Source: Cyphellophora europaea CBS 101466
Lineage: Eukaryota; Ascomycota; Eurotiomycetes; Chaetothyriales; Cyphellophoraceae
NCBI RefSeq assembly: GCF_000365145.1
Contig: NW_008481813.1
Location: 496,001-560,000 of the forward strand
Direction: 5' to 3'
DNA: 64,000 bases
Part shown: positions 1 through 10,509 of the stretch, one piece after another
Layout of the letters: every line of letters begins with the position of its first letter
Position numbering within the stretch: position 1 is the first letter of the stretch
Position numbers and translations under genes: made by a program
Notes under the pieces: generated by a model
Seen by the model: only the letters and a program-made list of their open reading frames with translations
Database searches by the model: none
What the model was told of the DNA's origin: nothing

Positions 1-1217
1 TCTTGTAGAGTCGGAATGTGCATGAGGCCCGGCTTGACCACTCCTGTTGTTTGCTCCTCGAGACGTTCCTGTATCTCGTACACGTTCTCCGACTGCTTCT
101 GCCGTTTCTTCTCATCTGCGGCTGCTTTTGCCCGCTGTTTTCGGCGCATGTTCCAGAGTAGAAACTGATTGAGGAAGGTTGCAAAAACAACCATCACAGA
201 GGCTGTCCATGGACCCCACTGACCGATTGCATAGTTAGCTTCGTTGGTGGGTAGATCAGGTTTCAGTAAAGTGATCTCGTTCAGGGTGATGTTGATGACC
301 AGCAGCGGCAAAGCGAGGACATCCACGATGACACCCAGAATGAACCATGGCAGTGTGAAGCTCACTAGACAAAATTTGAGCCACGACCACGGGATGCGCC
401 ACATGAAATGGATGAGTAGTACATAACCACCGTATCTGTGCTCCATTGAGGCATCGTGGATGAATCGAACCAGTCTTTCATGATGTTTAGGCTGGAGGTA
501 TTTCATGACAATCCAGGTACATGTGCGTGACGGACTGTGCTGCATCGAATCCCACGAAAGGGCTGCGTATGCAGCAAACTGGATGGGGCCTACCAGCACA
601 ACGGACAAGTCTGTGTATTTGTTCTTGAGAGTCGAGTATGGAATTGCCATGACTTCTGAAGCTTGTCGCATCGGCTTGCGCTTTGAGAAGCATTGGTATG
701 TACAGTTGAATAGCGGGCTGCCTAGCTCGATGGGATATTCCAGCAACTGTCCAGTCGATGAGTAGCATGCTGGCTCAGGCGGCGTCAGCGGTGTGCTGAA
801 AATCTCGCTCCGACCGAAGATCAGAGCTATACCCAGCAGCAGGCCCCAGAGGAGGAATATCACTCGGACGTGTGAATCCCTCAGCGTGCTACTCCAATGC
901 ATCATACCAATATATGCAAGTGCGCCGGAGCTCAGTATGGCCCAGGCGCCCAGGATATCGAGGTCGTAGATATACTCTTTGCTGGACACTAATGCCATTT
1001 GATGAATTGCTGTTGTTCCAGCATAGGTCATTGCCGTGACCAAGGCACCAATGACCAGCCATTGGCGATGTCGACCAAAGATGGCAAAGGCTAGAGTCAC
1101 ATAGTACAGAGCTCGAGGAAGTAGGCCATATGTTCCTGAGATGGCATAGACGCAATTCATGTGATCGGGGTGGGCAGCGGCGTCCGCGGGGTACGAACCC
1201 AAGTTGTTGTTCGACAT
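1..1217 (-). CDS. Multi-pass membrane protein of unknown function (3' end outside window)
   Basis: Reading the minus strand from the ATG at 1217, one frame stays open for 405 codons to the window edge, so the stop lies outside. The protein starts MSNNNLGSYPADAAAH. It has about eight hydrophobic segments, roughly at residues 34-50, 53-70, 88-105, 118-133, 205-225, 265-285, 290-320 and 345-365. A Lys/Arg/Gln-rich, probably coiled tail follows (RRKQRAKAAADEKKRQKQ). A loop between segments four and five carries several Cys residues and the stretch CFSKRKPMRQASEV. I recognise no enzyme or transporter signature; it looks like one of the uncharacterised polytopic proteins common in ascomycetes. It lies 284 bp downstream of the HET-domain gene on the same strand. 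That the frame is coding is well supported; the function is unknown. Confidence 0.72.
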   Translation of the reverse strand, partial: MSNNNLGSYPADAAAHPDHMNCVYAISGTYGLLPRALYYVTLAFAIFGRHRQWLVIGALVTAMTYAGTTAIHQMALVSSKEYIYDLDILGAWAILSSGALAYIGMMHWSSTLRDSHVRVIFLLWGLLLGIALIFGRSEIFSTPLTPPEPACYSSTGQLLEYPIELGSPLFNCTYQCFSKRKPMRQASEVMAIPYSTLKNKYTDLSVVLVGPIQFAAYAALSWDSMQHSPSRTCTWIVMKYLQPKHHERLVRFIHDASMEHRYGGYVLLIHFMWRIPWSWLKFCLVSFTLPWFILGVIVDVLALPLLVINITLNEITLLKPDLPTNEANYAIGQWGPWTASVMVVFATFLNQFLLWNMRRKQRAKAAADEKKRQKQSENVYEIQERLEEQTTGVVKPGLMHIPTLQ

Positions 1218-1501
1218 GATCCCGACCGATTCTGCCTCGTCGCTTCGTCTCATGCAGTCTCTACAAGAGTGCAGGTTCCTACCCCACAGTCATCACCAAG
1301 CGCATGAGCGACTTTTGTTGATCTGTCAAGCGGCAATCTGCCCTGTTCGGTGGGGGTCCGGAGCCATTTGAGTTCAGCTCTTCTTTGGCCAGGGCGTGAC
1401 GTATTTGAATACGACAGGTTGGCACGAAGCCGTCACTCGATAGGTAGCCTATCATAGATGTGCCGCACCTCGCGAAGTTAGTGGTATATTCATCCAGCGA
1501 G

Positions 1502-3754
1502 TTACCCAAGCACAACATTCTTCCACACCGGACCCGGATCCATTGCTCGGGAAATGGAGCTAGTCAAGACTCGTCCAAGGCCTTCCCGACGATATACACC
1601 GTCCAGATGCGTTACGAGCAGGACGTTATAAACGCCATAATCGCGTCGCTCCAATTCCTCTTCGATGGAGTCAGGTAGCCAGCCTTCCCAGAGATCTAGC
1701 TCGCCGTCGGCGAAGCCACTTACCCTTGACATGATAAGGAACTCGAACGGCATATTGACCAATTGTCTGTACGAGACATTCAGGTCTATAGTCCCACACC
1801 ATTGCCCATCACGGTCAGCAATACCTACTCGGATTAGGCCTGGATCCGTTGGGGCCGGTCTCGCCGTGGCCAGTGCACTAGGGCCTGTCATCCGTTTACG
1901 TAGAGGCGACATTATATCCTTAGATATGGTTTTAGGCTGTGTCAGCATGAATATCGCTAAGACGGTCTGGAAGTGCAGGCGAGGAAGTGTTGGACCAAGC
2001 ATGACCGAACAACCAGCCGGCTGTAGTTGTACAGTCCGGGGTATGGGAGGGGGTATCCTCCTTCGCTTTTGTGGTGGGAGTGGAATCAGATCATCAGATG
2101 GTAGAGTCGTGTGCCATTCAATCCAAGACTCTGCAAATTCGGTAAACTTCCACTGGATCTCGCCTATCCAGCCAGCCCAAGAGAAGGTGGAGAAGTTCAG
2201 GCGATGCTTCAACTTCTTGGTCGACTCCCAAATAAGAGAGGTGTCTATCATGTCCTCGAGTAATCCGAAAAACATTTTCGAACCAAGGCGTTTTTCCAGG
2301 ACAGATCCGACGCCCTCGAAAGCATCGAGAATGTCGTTTGGATTGGTCAACTCTCGTTGGGTATAGAGCTCAACGGCTGAGGTGTATTGCCAAAATGGTC
2401 TCTCCCGAAAGATTCGTGTAGGCATGTCGATACTGTTGAGTGACCAGCCGTTCTTAGTCGACGTTTCGATGTCTTCACAAAATGTTGCTCGGCGGCATTG
2501 GTAGTATATGCGTCCGTTCACGAAGAGCAAGCATCGTCTGGAGAGCATCCGCTCTCCGAAGGTCCACGCTCGGCTGTCCCACTGAGACGTCGATATGTAG
2601 TCCTCTGCTAGATGCGACACCATTAGTCTGAGGCCCGGCTTGACTTCTTCGATCTCTTGACGGATAGTCCGTGACTCCTTTCGCACTCCTGGAAGACCGG
2701 CATTTGCGTCTTTGCCCGATCCAGCGATGACTGTGAGCGCGGCTCGAGCATAAACCCAGTCGTCGTGATATTGAAAGCCCTCGTCATGCAACAAAGCTAG
2801 GCTATCGGTCCACAAATACTGCTCGCCGAGCATTCGAGTCAATTGAATAGCATCTTTGATGGTTCTGGGCAATTTTTCCTTTTCTAAAGCGCCCGCTCTC
2901 GACAGCTTTGGTAGATTCTGTGTGGTAGTAAATAGCTGCTGAAATCCTTTGCCCCACAAGTAGCTCAATGCGACATAACGAGCATTGTCTGGCGGCTCGA
3001 CGAGACACATGCGGTTGACATCGATGGCTCGAAAAACATCGGTTCGTGGGCCCATGATCTCGCGATGTACAAGAGACTCCTCACAGTCAGGGCCATGGAG
3101 ATTCTCGCAGTCTCGTATCCACTGCTTAAGCATGCGTGCATCTAGCAGATCCTGAGCAGCAAGTTTGCGGCCGAAGTAGGCGGGAGTTGGAGCGTCGTCG
3201 GCAAGGAGGACCAGGTATCCATCTTTGAAAGTCTGAGGCTGGCTGTATATGAGAATGCGTCTCGTAGCAGGTTGGTATCTGTTCAGGCCGGGCTTTGCCG
3301 GATCTTGCACCTCTTCTTGTCCATCAACGATCCATCTTCCGTAGACGACTGGATCGTCATCTGTGATATGACTTGGGTTGCGTTGGTCGGGCGGACGGTC
3401 CGCGATATGGAGAATCAGTCTGCAGCAGGGGCAGTGCGTCCGCTCTTGGATCTGGGAAAGGCGGCCGAGATATTTCCATCTGTTGGCACGTTCATGCTCC
3501 TTGTCTCCCTGTTGCACGACGAAAGACTCGACCTTGAGATCGAGTGAGATGCAACTTTCGCAAAGCCGAGACTCGGAGGGGCTGGTAGGGAGGTCCTGAA
3601 TCGAAGGTCAGTAATTCTGGACGATGATAGCAATGACAAGCGCCAGCCCTACCCCGGATTTGTTGATAAAGGGCAGGCGGCCTAGAGTGCGGATGCGGCT
3701 CTTGATCGCCGCAATCTTCTCACTTCCGGCCCTTTGGGGCTCAAACTCGGCCAT
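1502..3754 (-). CDS. HET (heterokaryon incompatibility) domain protein, two exons
   Basis: Exon 1 is 3653-3754 and exon 2 is 1502-3595, joined across a 57-nt intron with GTAGGG and TTCAG borders, giving about 731 aa. I chose this start because the in-frame sequence upstream of 3595 hits a stop, while splicing joins MAEFEPQRAGSEKIAAIKSR to a Cys-rich N-terminus (LCESCISLDL, later HCPCCRL). The HET core is visible around residues 240-340: YVALSYLWG, LPRTIKDAI, then YLWTDSLALLHD and ARAALTVIAGSG. HET proteins in fungi govern allorecognition and regulated cell death after fusion of unlike hyphae. The core deviates from the usual pattern: the common DSLCIIQD reads DSLALLHD (Cys lost), and the following D/M-rich segment is shortened. 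The C-terminal half is long and unrecognised. It is flanked by two orphan membrane-protein genes. Confidence 0.85.
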
Positions 3755-4637
3755 CACGAAACATTTCCAGGACACATGTCATCACAGCGGCAATCCGAGA
3801 AGGCGTGCAGCTAAGTCGTTCAGACCGGTATGGCCCCTGATGCAGGATGAACGAGACTCAGGTCGATGTCGCCGACACAGGAAGAACACGGCAGAGAGTC
3901 AGACGTCATTTCATGTTCATGCTCGACCGGTGTGTATGGCGCCCTTTTAGATTCTACCCAACCAGAATGAGAAATATCATCATTTCTCGGAGTGCGCCGT
4001 TCTCGATTACACTTGGCATTCATTTTCCTGAGTAGCTATGCCATCTTATTGCCTTCCTCAGCGAGGCAAGTGGTGCACAGCATGGAGGTCGTCTATATGG
4101 TCCGGGCTTCAGCAGGTACCGGAAGCAACAACACAGTATTAAGGATTCGTCGCTTGCCATGAGCAACGACCAGACCACCCGTTGCCGCCGTTCAGGCTCT
4201 CTCGAGCCTCTCCAGGCTCTGACACTCTGCCTGGCCCCGACCGGCTTCGCGTCTGAGACTGGTGAAGAACATTTGAAAGTTGAGGCCCCCCGAGTCCGCC
4301 CCAACGTGGGCTCGAGCCGTGCCTCGACCCGCCATTTGGCCCAGATTGAGCGATCTTCCGCCGGGGGCGCCGCAGGGCACCATTTTGATTGGCCTCTTCT
4401 GGGAACCACACTCTTATCCCTGCATGTTTCTTAGGCGGCTCCAACGCAGCTGCAAGAGCTTCCACGGTCGAATTTGGTGAGTATATACCGGACCAGCTGT
4501 CCAGCCTGATGAACTGAAGATGTTCGCGTTCCTTTTGAAGCCTGGCCTGAGCCATTTGTATACTTTATTGTTATTTGCCGGGTGATTGCTGTTTCAGTGT
4601 GCCTACCGATCAGGCATTCACACCACCACTGTCCGCA
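3755..4637. other. Divergent intergenic region between HET gene and membrane-protein gene
   Basis: About 880 bp lie between the two start codons. I see no tRNA, repeat or strong promoter element. Several short open frames exist on both strands; the longest plausible one (138 codons, minus, 4139-4555) is not supported by any family resemblance. The region probably holds both promoters and may also hold an unrecognised 5' exon of the rightward gene. Confidence 0.4.
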
Positions 4638-6023
4638 ATGAAGTGGCATATCGAGCACTTTCAGCAGTTGCGCCTCGATCTCGTGTCGCTGTTAGCTGTG
4701 CTGGGTGAGGGCTCAGTCACTCGAACAGCCCAGGCGAGCAGTATCTCCTGGTGGTCTTGTCTTCCAAGACTGCTCCCAGCTCCGCAAGCACTTCTATTCC
4801 ACGAACGACCAGAACGGCTGCCAGTCTTTCCGGGCATTGTCGCCGGCGCTTACAGCGGAAATGTTCGAAAGCAAATCAATTTCTTCGCATACCTCCTGCA
4901 TGGCGATAGCCCGCTCCCTTATCGCGTTGAGTTCATCAAGGTCGAGCGTGTTGGGCCCAAGGGGGTCCGATCCTTTCACTTCCACCAACATGGGCCACTC
5001 AAATTTGTCATGGTCCTCAGCTTCTTCATGAGCATCGCTTTACTAGGATGGGTCATCTCGGAAGACGACGGCTTTGGCTTGCTGGCTCTTGTCACTTTGT
5101 CCTCCATCAGCGCCTTGATCAGCTTTGGAACACACTGGTCCTTGGGGAGGTCATTCCAAGAACCCGAGCCTGAGAAAGACAAAGCTCGCGAGAACGCTCT
5201 GCCAACATCGGACATTGTCCTCTACTACCCGAATGGGGCCATCCGGGTCGTCTCGACAACGGAGAAGATAGCCCGACTTTACTTTGAGCACGAATCATGC
5301 GATTATTACCTTGGAGACTTCCGATACCGCGCTGTTGCCTTCTTTGCAACACTCTTGCTGATGGCTGGGGTGATTTGTCTTGCCAATGCACAACCTCGCA
5401 CCCAAGTTGCATTTGCGTTGGCATATGTGATCATCAACGGTCTTTACTGGGCCGTCTCTTCTTTGAAGCCACAACATCATTGGCGCCATCAATATCTGGT
5501 CGAAAAGAAGGCTTTCAAGATCCGGCCCGGTAGAATACCCACTTTGCAGAAGCTCAAAGGGGAAAAGGAGAAGAAGACACTACCCTGGTTGCTGTTCTTG
5601 ACTAAGTGCTGGCAGCAGGTCAGCACGCCACATCCGGCACGTCTGAAAGAGTCGGAGGACGATTACCTCGAGGAATATCGAAACATGACGACTGCGTTGT
5701 GGGCTGCCATCTTCCTTACAGGAACTTCACAGTGGCTGAATGAGTCCACATCAATTGCTCCCATGAACGACGCCTGGAAGGATTGGGTACGAAAGGCGGA
5801 CGACCAAGTCCGTGGCAAAGAAAGGCCCGAAGTTCATGCCATCCGCGCAAACGATAGCATCCGTGTCGACATGAAGAAGCAATCGGGGGAACTAGTGTTT
5901 CCAGACGTTTGGCAATGGGATTTCAAGGGCGAACTGACCAAGAGCTTGCAGGACTACAAATCAACCACCAAAAGACAGCGGCAGCCAGTTTTACCAGATG
6001 GAGACGAACAGGAAAGTGCGTGA
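4638..6023 (+). CDS. Polytopic membrane protein of unknown function
   Basis: The open frame begins upstream at a TTG (4575), but the first ATG is at 4638, giving 461 aa (MKWHIEHFQQLRLDL). Hydrophobic segments are visible near residues 120-140 (VMVLSFFMSIALLGWVI), 147-165, 225-245 (FFATLLLMAGVICLA) and 250-270, with a weaker one near 370 (ALWAAIFLTG). Between the membrane pairs is a soluble stretch with DIVLYYPNGAIRVV and LYFEHESCDYYLGD; the Cys-terminal part is hydrophilic with a WQWDF motif. This resembles a broad group of uncharacterised ascomycete membrane proteins, but no activity can be assigned. The first 80 residues are the least certain, because other frames are also open there and a 5' exon could have been missed. 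It is divergent from the HET-domain gene. Confidence 0.68.
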   Translation: MKWHIEHFQQLRLDLVSLLAVLGEGSVTRTAQASSISWWSCLPRLLPAPQALLFHERPERLPVFPGIVAGAYSGNVRKQINFFAYLLHGDSPLPYRVEFIKVERVGPKGVRSFHFHQHGPLKFVMVLSFFMSIALLGWVISEDDGFGLLALVTLSSISALISFGTHWSLGRSFQEPEPEKDKARENALPTSDIVLYYPNGAIRVVSTTEKIARLYFEHESCDYYLGDFRYRAVAFFATLLLMAGVICLANAQPRTQVAFALAYVIINGLYWAVSSLKPQHHWRHQYLVEKKAFKIRPGRIPTLQKLKGEKEKKTLPWLLFLTKCWQQVSTPHPARLKESEDDYLEEYRNMTTALWAAIFLTGTSQWLNESTSIAPMNDAWKDWVRKADDQVRGKERPEVHAIRANDSIRVDMKKQSGELVFPDVWQWDFKGELTKSLQDYKSTTKRQRQPVLPDGDEQESA

Positions 6024-6634
6024 ATAGGGGAGTACTTACCCAGAAGAGTTGTAAACCTATAGAGCCGTGCGGAAACGTCGTGCCCAGTATAAGCTTCCAC
6101 TGCAAATGTCCGGCGTGTCACATAGTATGCACTGAGCCTTGAGAAACTCCTCTTAGAATATCGATTACTTTGCAGGTTCCGTGGTTGTTCCTGATGGAGA
6201 CTTCCCTTCCACCGAGGCTACGTCCCACGACTCCGGCTCTCAAGTTATGGTCCCTCAAGAGCTCGTCCAGACCTCGAAGTGGTGTCAATCCAGTATATTG
6301 GACGGACATTAACGTGACAGCTGAGTACAATTGAAGACAATATCAACAAGTTAGCGCAAGCATCGCTCTTGGAACAAGAAGCGAGCTCGATCACGCCTCA
6401 GGAAGTTCAGAGCTTCACATCTTCGGCACGGCACGGCACGGCAAAACTTGCAGCCGATTCAGGGCCACATTGCCTGGTCCGTGCGGCCGCAGCTTAGGTC
6501 GGACTTTCTTGGAGGAACTGGAGAGAGTCTCGAGATCGGAGAGCTATTCAAACTTCTACCACTCATTCTCATCATTCACACCATTCATTCATCTCGCCTC
6601 TTCTACTTCTTCTCGAATCTCTGTGGTAGACAAG
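6024..6634. other. Intergenic region upstream of malate dehydrogenase
   Basis: This holds the promoter and 5' UTR of the malate dehydrogenase gene. A short tandem run of CGGCA units lies at about 6424-6443. A pyrimidine-rich stretch with repeated CATTCAT/CTTCT precedes the start codon (about 6558-6634), typical of highly expressed fungal genes. No other gene is evident. Confidence 0.5.
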
Positions 6635-7874
6635 ATGTCTTTCGCTCGCCAGATGTTTGGCCAAGTGCAGCGTCGAGCTTTCTCGGCGTCTGCTAGGACT
6701 GTAAGTAACCTGTAGCTCCGCACTGAGCCCCAAGAAGTGCAGTCCTGTGAATGCGTGCTGACCTTTGTTCCAGAACTCCAAGGTCGCTGTCCTTGGTGCT
6801 GCAGGTGGCATCGGCCAGCCTCTGTCGCTCTTGATGAAGCTCAACCCCCGTGTTTCTCAGCTCGCGCTATACGACATCCGTCTAGGACCAGGTCGGTGAA
6901 GCAACGCTAGCGCAAGATCAATAGTCTTACAAAGTACAGGTGTTGCCGCCGACATCAGCCACATCAACACCAAGTCTACCGTCAAGGGATACGATCCAAC
7001 CCCGTCCGGCCTCCGCGAGTGTCTGCAGGGTGCGGAGATTGTCCTCATCCCGGCCGGTGTCCCCCGCAAGCCTGGCATGACCCGAGACGGTTCGTTCAAT
7101 GCCCGAGCTTCCAGAAAAATGCTTATCCACTCTAGATCTCTTCAACACCAATGCTAGCATCGTCCGTGACCTCGCCAAGGCCGTCGCAGACGCCTCTCCC
7201 GATGCGAACGTGCTGGTCATTTCGAACCCCGTAAGTCGTTTGCGCCTTTTACATCTACCAGGTGGTCTAACAAGCGCCAGGTCAACTCGACGGTCCCCAT
7301 CTGCGCCGAGATCTTCAAGAGCAAGGGAACCTATAACCCCAAGCGCCTCTTCGGTGTCACCACTCTCGATGTCGTCCGTGCCTCCCGCTTCGTGTCTGAG
7401 ATCAAGCAGACCGACCCCGCCAATGAGAATATCACCGTGGTTGGTGGTCACTCCGGTGTCACCATCGTGCCCTTGATCTCCCAGTCCGGCCACACCGACA
7501 TAACCGGCGAGAAGCTCGACAACCTGGTCAACCGCATCCAGTTCGGTGGTGACGAGGTCGTCAAGGCCAAGGACGGCGCTGGCTCAGCCACCCTCTCTAT
7601 GGCCATGGCTGGTGCCCGCTTCGCCGAGTCTCTTCTCCGTGCCGCTCAGGGTGAGAAGGGTGTCACTGAGCCTACTTTCGTCGATTCTCCTCTGTACAAG
7701 GACCAGGGCGTTGACTTCTTCGCTTCTCAGGTCGAGCTCGGCCCCAACGGTGTCGAGAAGATCAACCCTGTTGGCAAGCTCACCCCTCATGAGGAGCAGC
7801 TTCTGCAGGCCTGCTTGGGCGACCTGAAGAAGAACATTCAGAAGGGTGTTGACTTTGTCAAGGCTAACCCATAA
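6635..7874 (+). CDS. MDH1: Mitochondrial malate dehydrogenase, five exons
   Basis: Exons 6635-6700, 6774-6891, 6940-7089, 7136-7230 and 7281-7874 encode 340 aa. Malate dehydrogenase interconverts malate and oxaloacetate with NAD in the TCA cycle and malate-aspartate shuttle. The first exon encodes a mitochondrial presequence (MSFARQMFGQVQRRAFSASA), rich in Arg, Ser and Phe with no acidic residue, so this is the mitochondrial isoform. The nucleotide-binding glycine motif GAAGGIGQP follows at once. Substrate-binding and catalytic motifs are IPAGVPRKPGMTRDDL, ISNPVNSTVP, and GGHSGVTIVPL with the active-site His. Length matches the family (about 335-345). All four introns are GT..AG; the donor of intron 3 (GTTCGT) is weak. 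Frame continuity and homology agree across every junction, so the model is firm. Confidence 0.97.
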
Positions 7875-8834
7875 AGGATTGGCAAGTACCAACAAGGATC
7901 AAGTTCGCCTGCCGCAATCAAAAGAATCTGGAAAGATTTTCGCGTCAGTCACATCAGTCGACCAATTGGTAGTGCTGGCGAATAGCCGGTGACTCAAGTG
8001 TACAGTATGGGGGCAGCTCCGGCGATTTGAGCGTTGAGTAGGTCCCAAAGAGTTTTTGGCGTCTAATCAATTCAATAGCTTGATCTGAAATCAGACCTCA
8101 TTGCGACTGATCACCTTGATCTATCACAGCCAAACGCCCCAGTATGTTCTTGCCGTGACATCCATCTCTTCAATCAGTGATTACTACCTTCGCACTACGA
8201 GCTTGAGCTTTTAGACTGCCTACTATCGACAGTGCCTCTCCCAGCCTTGAATACAATGTAAATGCCTCCACCGTACTACACATCCACTACACTACCAGTG
8301 GCCCCAAAAGACACCTTTATGTCCAACCAAAAGGGGCCTGAAGACCTCGCATCCCACCGTAGCTGTCCAGCCAACCCTGTCACAGCGCAGCACTCATTCA
8401 GATACACAACACTGGGTTTGGGAAGCTCAGTCCCCATTCGCCAGTGGCGAGCTGCACTTCGCTTTTCCCCTGTGCTGCCAATGGTCCCAACTGGCACTTT
8501 ACTTTGTGTTAGTGGTCGAGAGCAGGCAGTGAGCGCTGTACTTCTGCCGCCTGGCTGCAAGCTCGCTGGCTCGCTTAGGGATCAAGCGAGGCCTACCGTG
8601 CTCTCGAGATCGGGGTGGGGGCCTGGCCATGTCATTCATGTCAGCAGGACCTCGTACACCGGATGGGAGAAGCTCGCGACTTGTGTTCAGAAGTGATTTG
8701 GGCTTGCGGCGCTTTACGAAATCTGATATGCAGATGTGTTGATTTCTGCTCTGTCACTGACTTGATCTTGTAGGCCGGCCTTGGAAGAAGGACAGCTTTG
8801 AGGCTCGTTCCGGTCTGCTTGAAGGTCTCGCCGC
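7875..8834. other. Intergenic region, no gene seen
   Basis: About 960 bp between malate dehydrogenase and the Zn2Cys6 gene. It holds the 3' UTR of the former and the promoter of the latter. A 144-codon open frame at 8262-8696 has no recognisable domain and composition unlike its neighbours, so I do not call it. No repeats or RNA genes stand out. Confidence 0.45.
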
Positions 8835-10269
8835 ATGCCTGGCCATATAGATATAGCGCCCGCCGGCCCACGGCAACGTGTCGACACACATCATCCACGA
8901 CCACCTTCAGCCCGAACAACCGCCATCCCTCGCCACCCTGGAAAGCCCCGCCTACGTGCCTGGGCACCGAAAAAGCGTTCCGGTTGGTAAGTCGCCAGCC
9001 ATCTACTAAGCAGTGGTTTCATCTGCACACAGAGACTAATATCCTCTCTTTCGATTCAACAGCGACTCTTGCAAACGCAAACGCGTCAAATGCGACGAGC
9101 AAAAGCCCGTCTGCGCACGCTGTAGTCGTGCTCGGGTCGAATGTCGTTACAACCCGCCGAAGACATGGCATTTTGGCGAGTGCAAGCCAGAGAAAGCACT
9201 ACCAACCTCATCTGGTGCAGATGCAGCACTGCGCGACGACCAGGACTTCTTCAGAAAGGTGCTCGCATCTACTCCCTTTGCTCTTCGGCCTGCGCTGTCA
9301 GACTCGCCCTGGTCCGGCTCGTCATATGAGCTTTACATCCACAACTTCACCACGACGGTCGCTCCCAGTATTGCCTGCACGGCACCGTTCCCGTACTTTT
9401 GGACAGCTCTGATACCGCAGATTGCGCTTCGCAACAATGACCTGGCACTGCAGCATTGCATGGTCAGTACATGGTATGCTTATCGCGTCTTCAACGGAGA
9501 TTCGTGCAGTCTTGGGCCGGTCCTGCGGTGGTGCAATAGTGCGGTCAAGGCTTGGATCAACAGTGGCCAGAAGGTCGTGCCCGCCATGGTCATGAGTAGA
9601 CTCCTAGGTATGGCCATGTTGGCAATTGGGGAGTGGGATGATGCGCGGCTGCATAGAGCGTCCAATGTGCGCATTTACGAAGAGGTGCTGGAGGACCTGC
9701 AGGCAGACGCAACTGAGAGGGAAGTGGCCCTACTGATGAAGAAAATGAATATTGGTGTGCAAGAGTGGTACTTGGATCGGCAGGAGCTCTCAGCTCCAGA
9801 GCATGTGGATAACAGATATCCAAGGCTGTTCGATGGTCTGAGAATCCAGCATGAGAGCTTCAATGATTGGTTCTTTAAATTTGACAAGGGTGTGTGGCAA
9901 GATCTAGGCGTGGCCAGCACATTCTGCATGATGACTGCGCACGGGACATTGAATGGAGCCTGGGCCAGGTGTATTGCACCGGATGAGGAGCAGTTGCCAT
10001 ATGGATATGCGTGTATGCAGGTATACGAGCAGGTCAAGGTGACCAGGGAGGGCCATCCAGTGACAGCAAAGGCAGAGCGGACTGCGTTTGCAGAGCTGAG
10101 TGCGTCAATGGACGAGTTGATAAGTGAGCGTGAAGCATACGTGGGGAATTCAGCGAAACTGCAGAGACGGCTTAACCGCGTGAAGGAGGCGTTCGTAACA
10201 GAGGCATTCATATTGATTGAATTGCATGAGGAGGGGGATCAGCTGAACGGTGGGAGTAAGTGGAAGTAA
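8835..10269 (+). CDS. Zn(II)2Cys6 transcription factor, two exons
   Basis: Exon 1 is 8835-8986 and exon 2 is 9063-10269, spliced over a 76-nt GTAAGT..CAACAG intron, giving 452 aa. The intron splits the zinc cluster: the first Cys codon is completed only after splicing (GG TTG joined to CGAC gives G-C-D). The cluster is C-x2-C-x6-C-x5-C-x2-C-x6-C at residues 51-76 (CDSCKRKRVKC, then VCARCSRARVEC), preceded by a basic, Pro-rich N-terminus. Such clusters bind CGG half-sites as dimers in fungal nuclei. The remainder resembles the short fungal-specific regulatory domain of this class, with TAPFPYFWTALIPQIA and a Met/Leu-rich helical middle. No metabolic cluster sits beside it, so its targets cannot be inferred. 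The zinc motif is unambiguous. Confidence 0.93.
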
Positions 10270-10509
10270 CCCGGATAGACAAACCGGTGAAGGCTTCTGA
10301 GTGGGTGCGAGCGCGGAGGAAGCTAACAAGGAAAGGATTGCAACAACACGGTGTATAAGTTAGGACAAGACAAGGCTGGAGTTCAACCGCAAGTCTGAAA
10401 AGGTGCGCTGGTTGTACGACACCATTGTTTATCAAGCAAGGGTGCCTGTCACGAAGTTTCCTGCCGCACTTCTCATTCTCCGTGATCTTGTTTACCGGAT
10501 GACGTGCCC

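Noticed and set aside
4139..4555. 138-codon minus frame with ATG between HET and membrane-protein genes
   Set aside because: The first 60 residues look plausible but the rest is Arg/Gly/Ser-rich, overlapping frames are open on both strands, and no homology is recognised.
8262..8696. 144-codon plus frame downstream of malate dehydrogenase
   Set aside because: No domain, irregular codon use, and it lies between a 3' UTR and a promoter.
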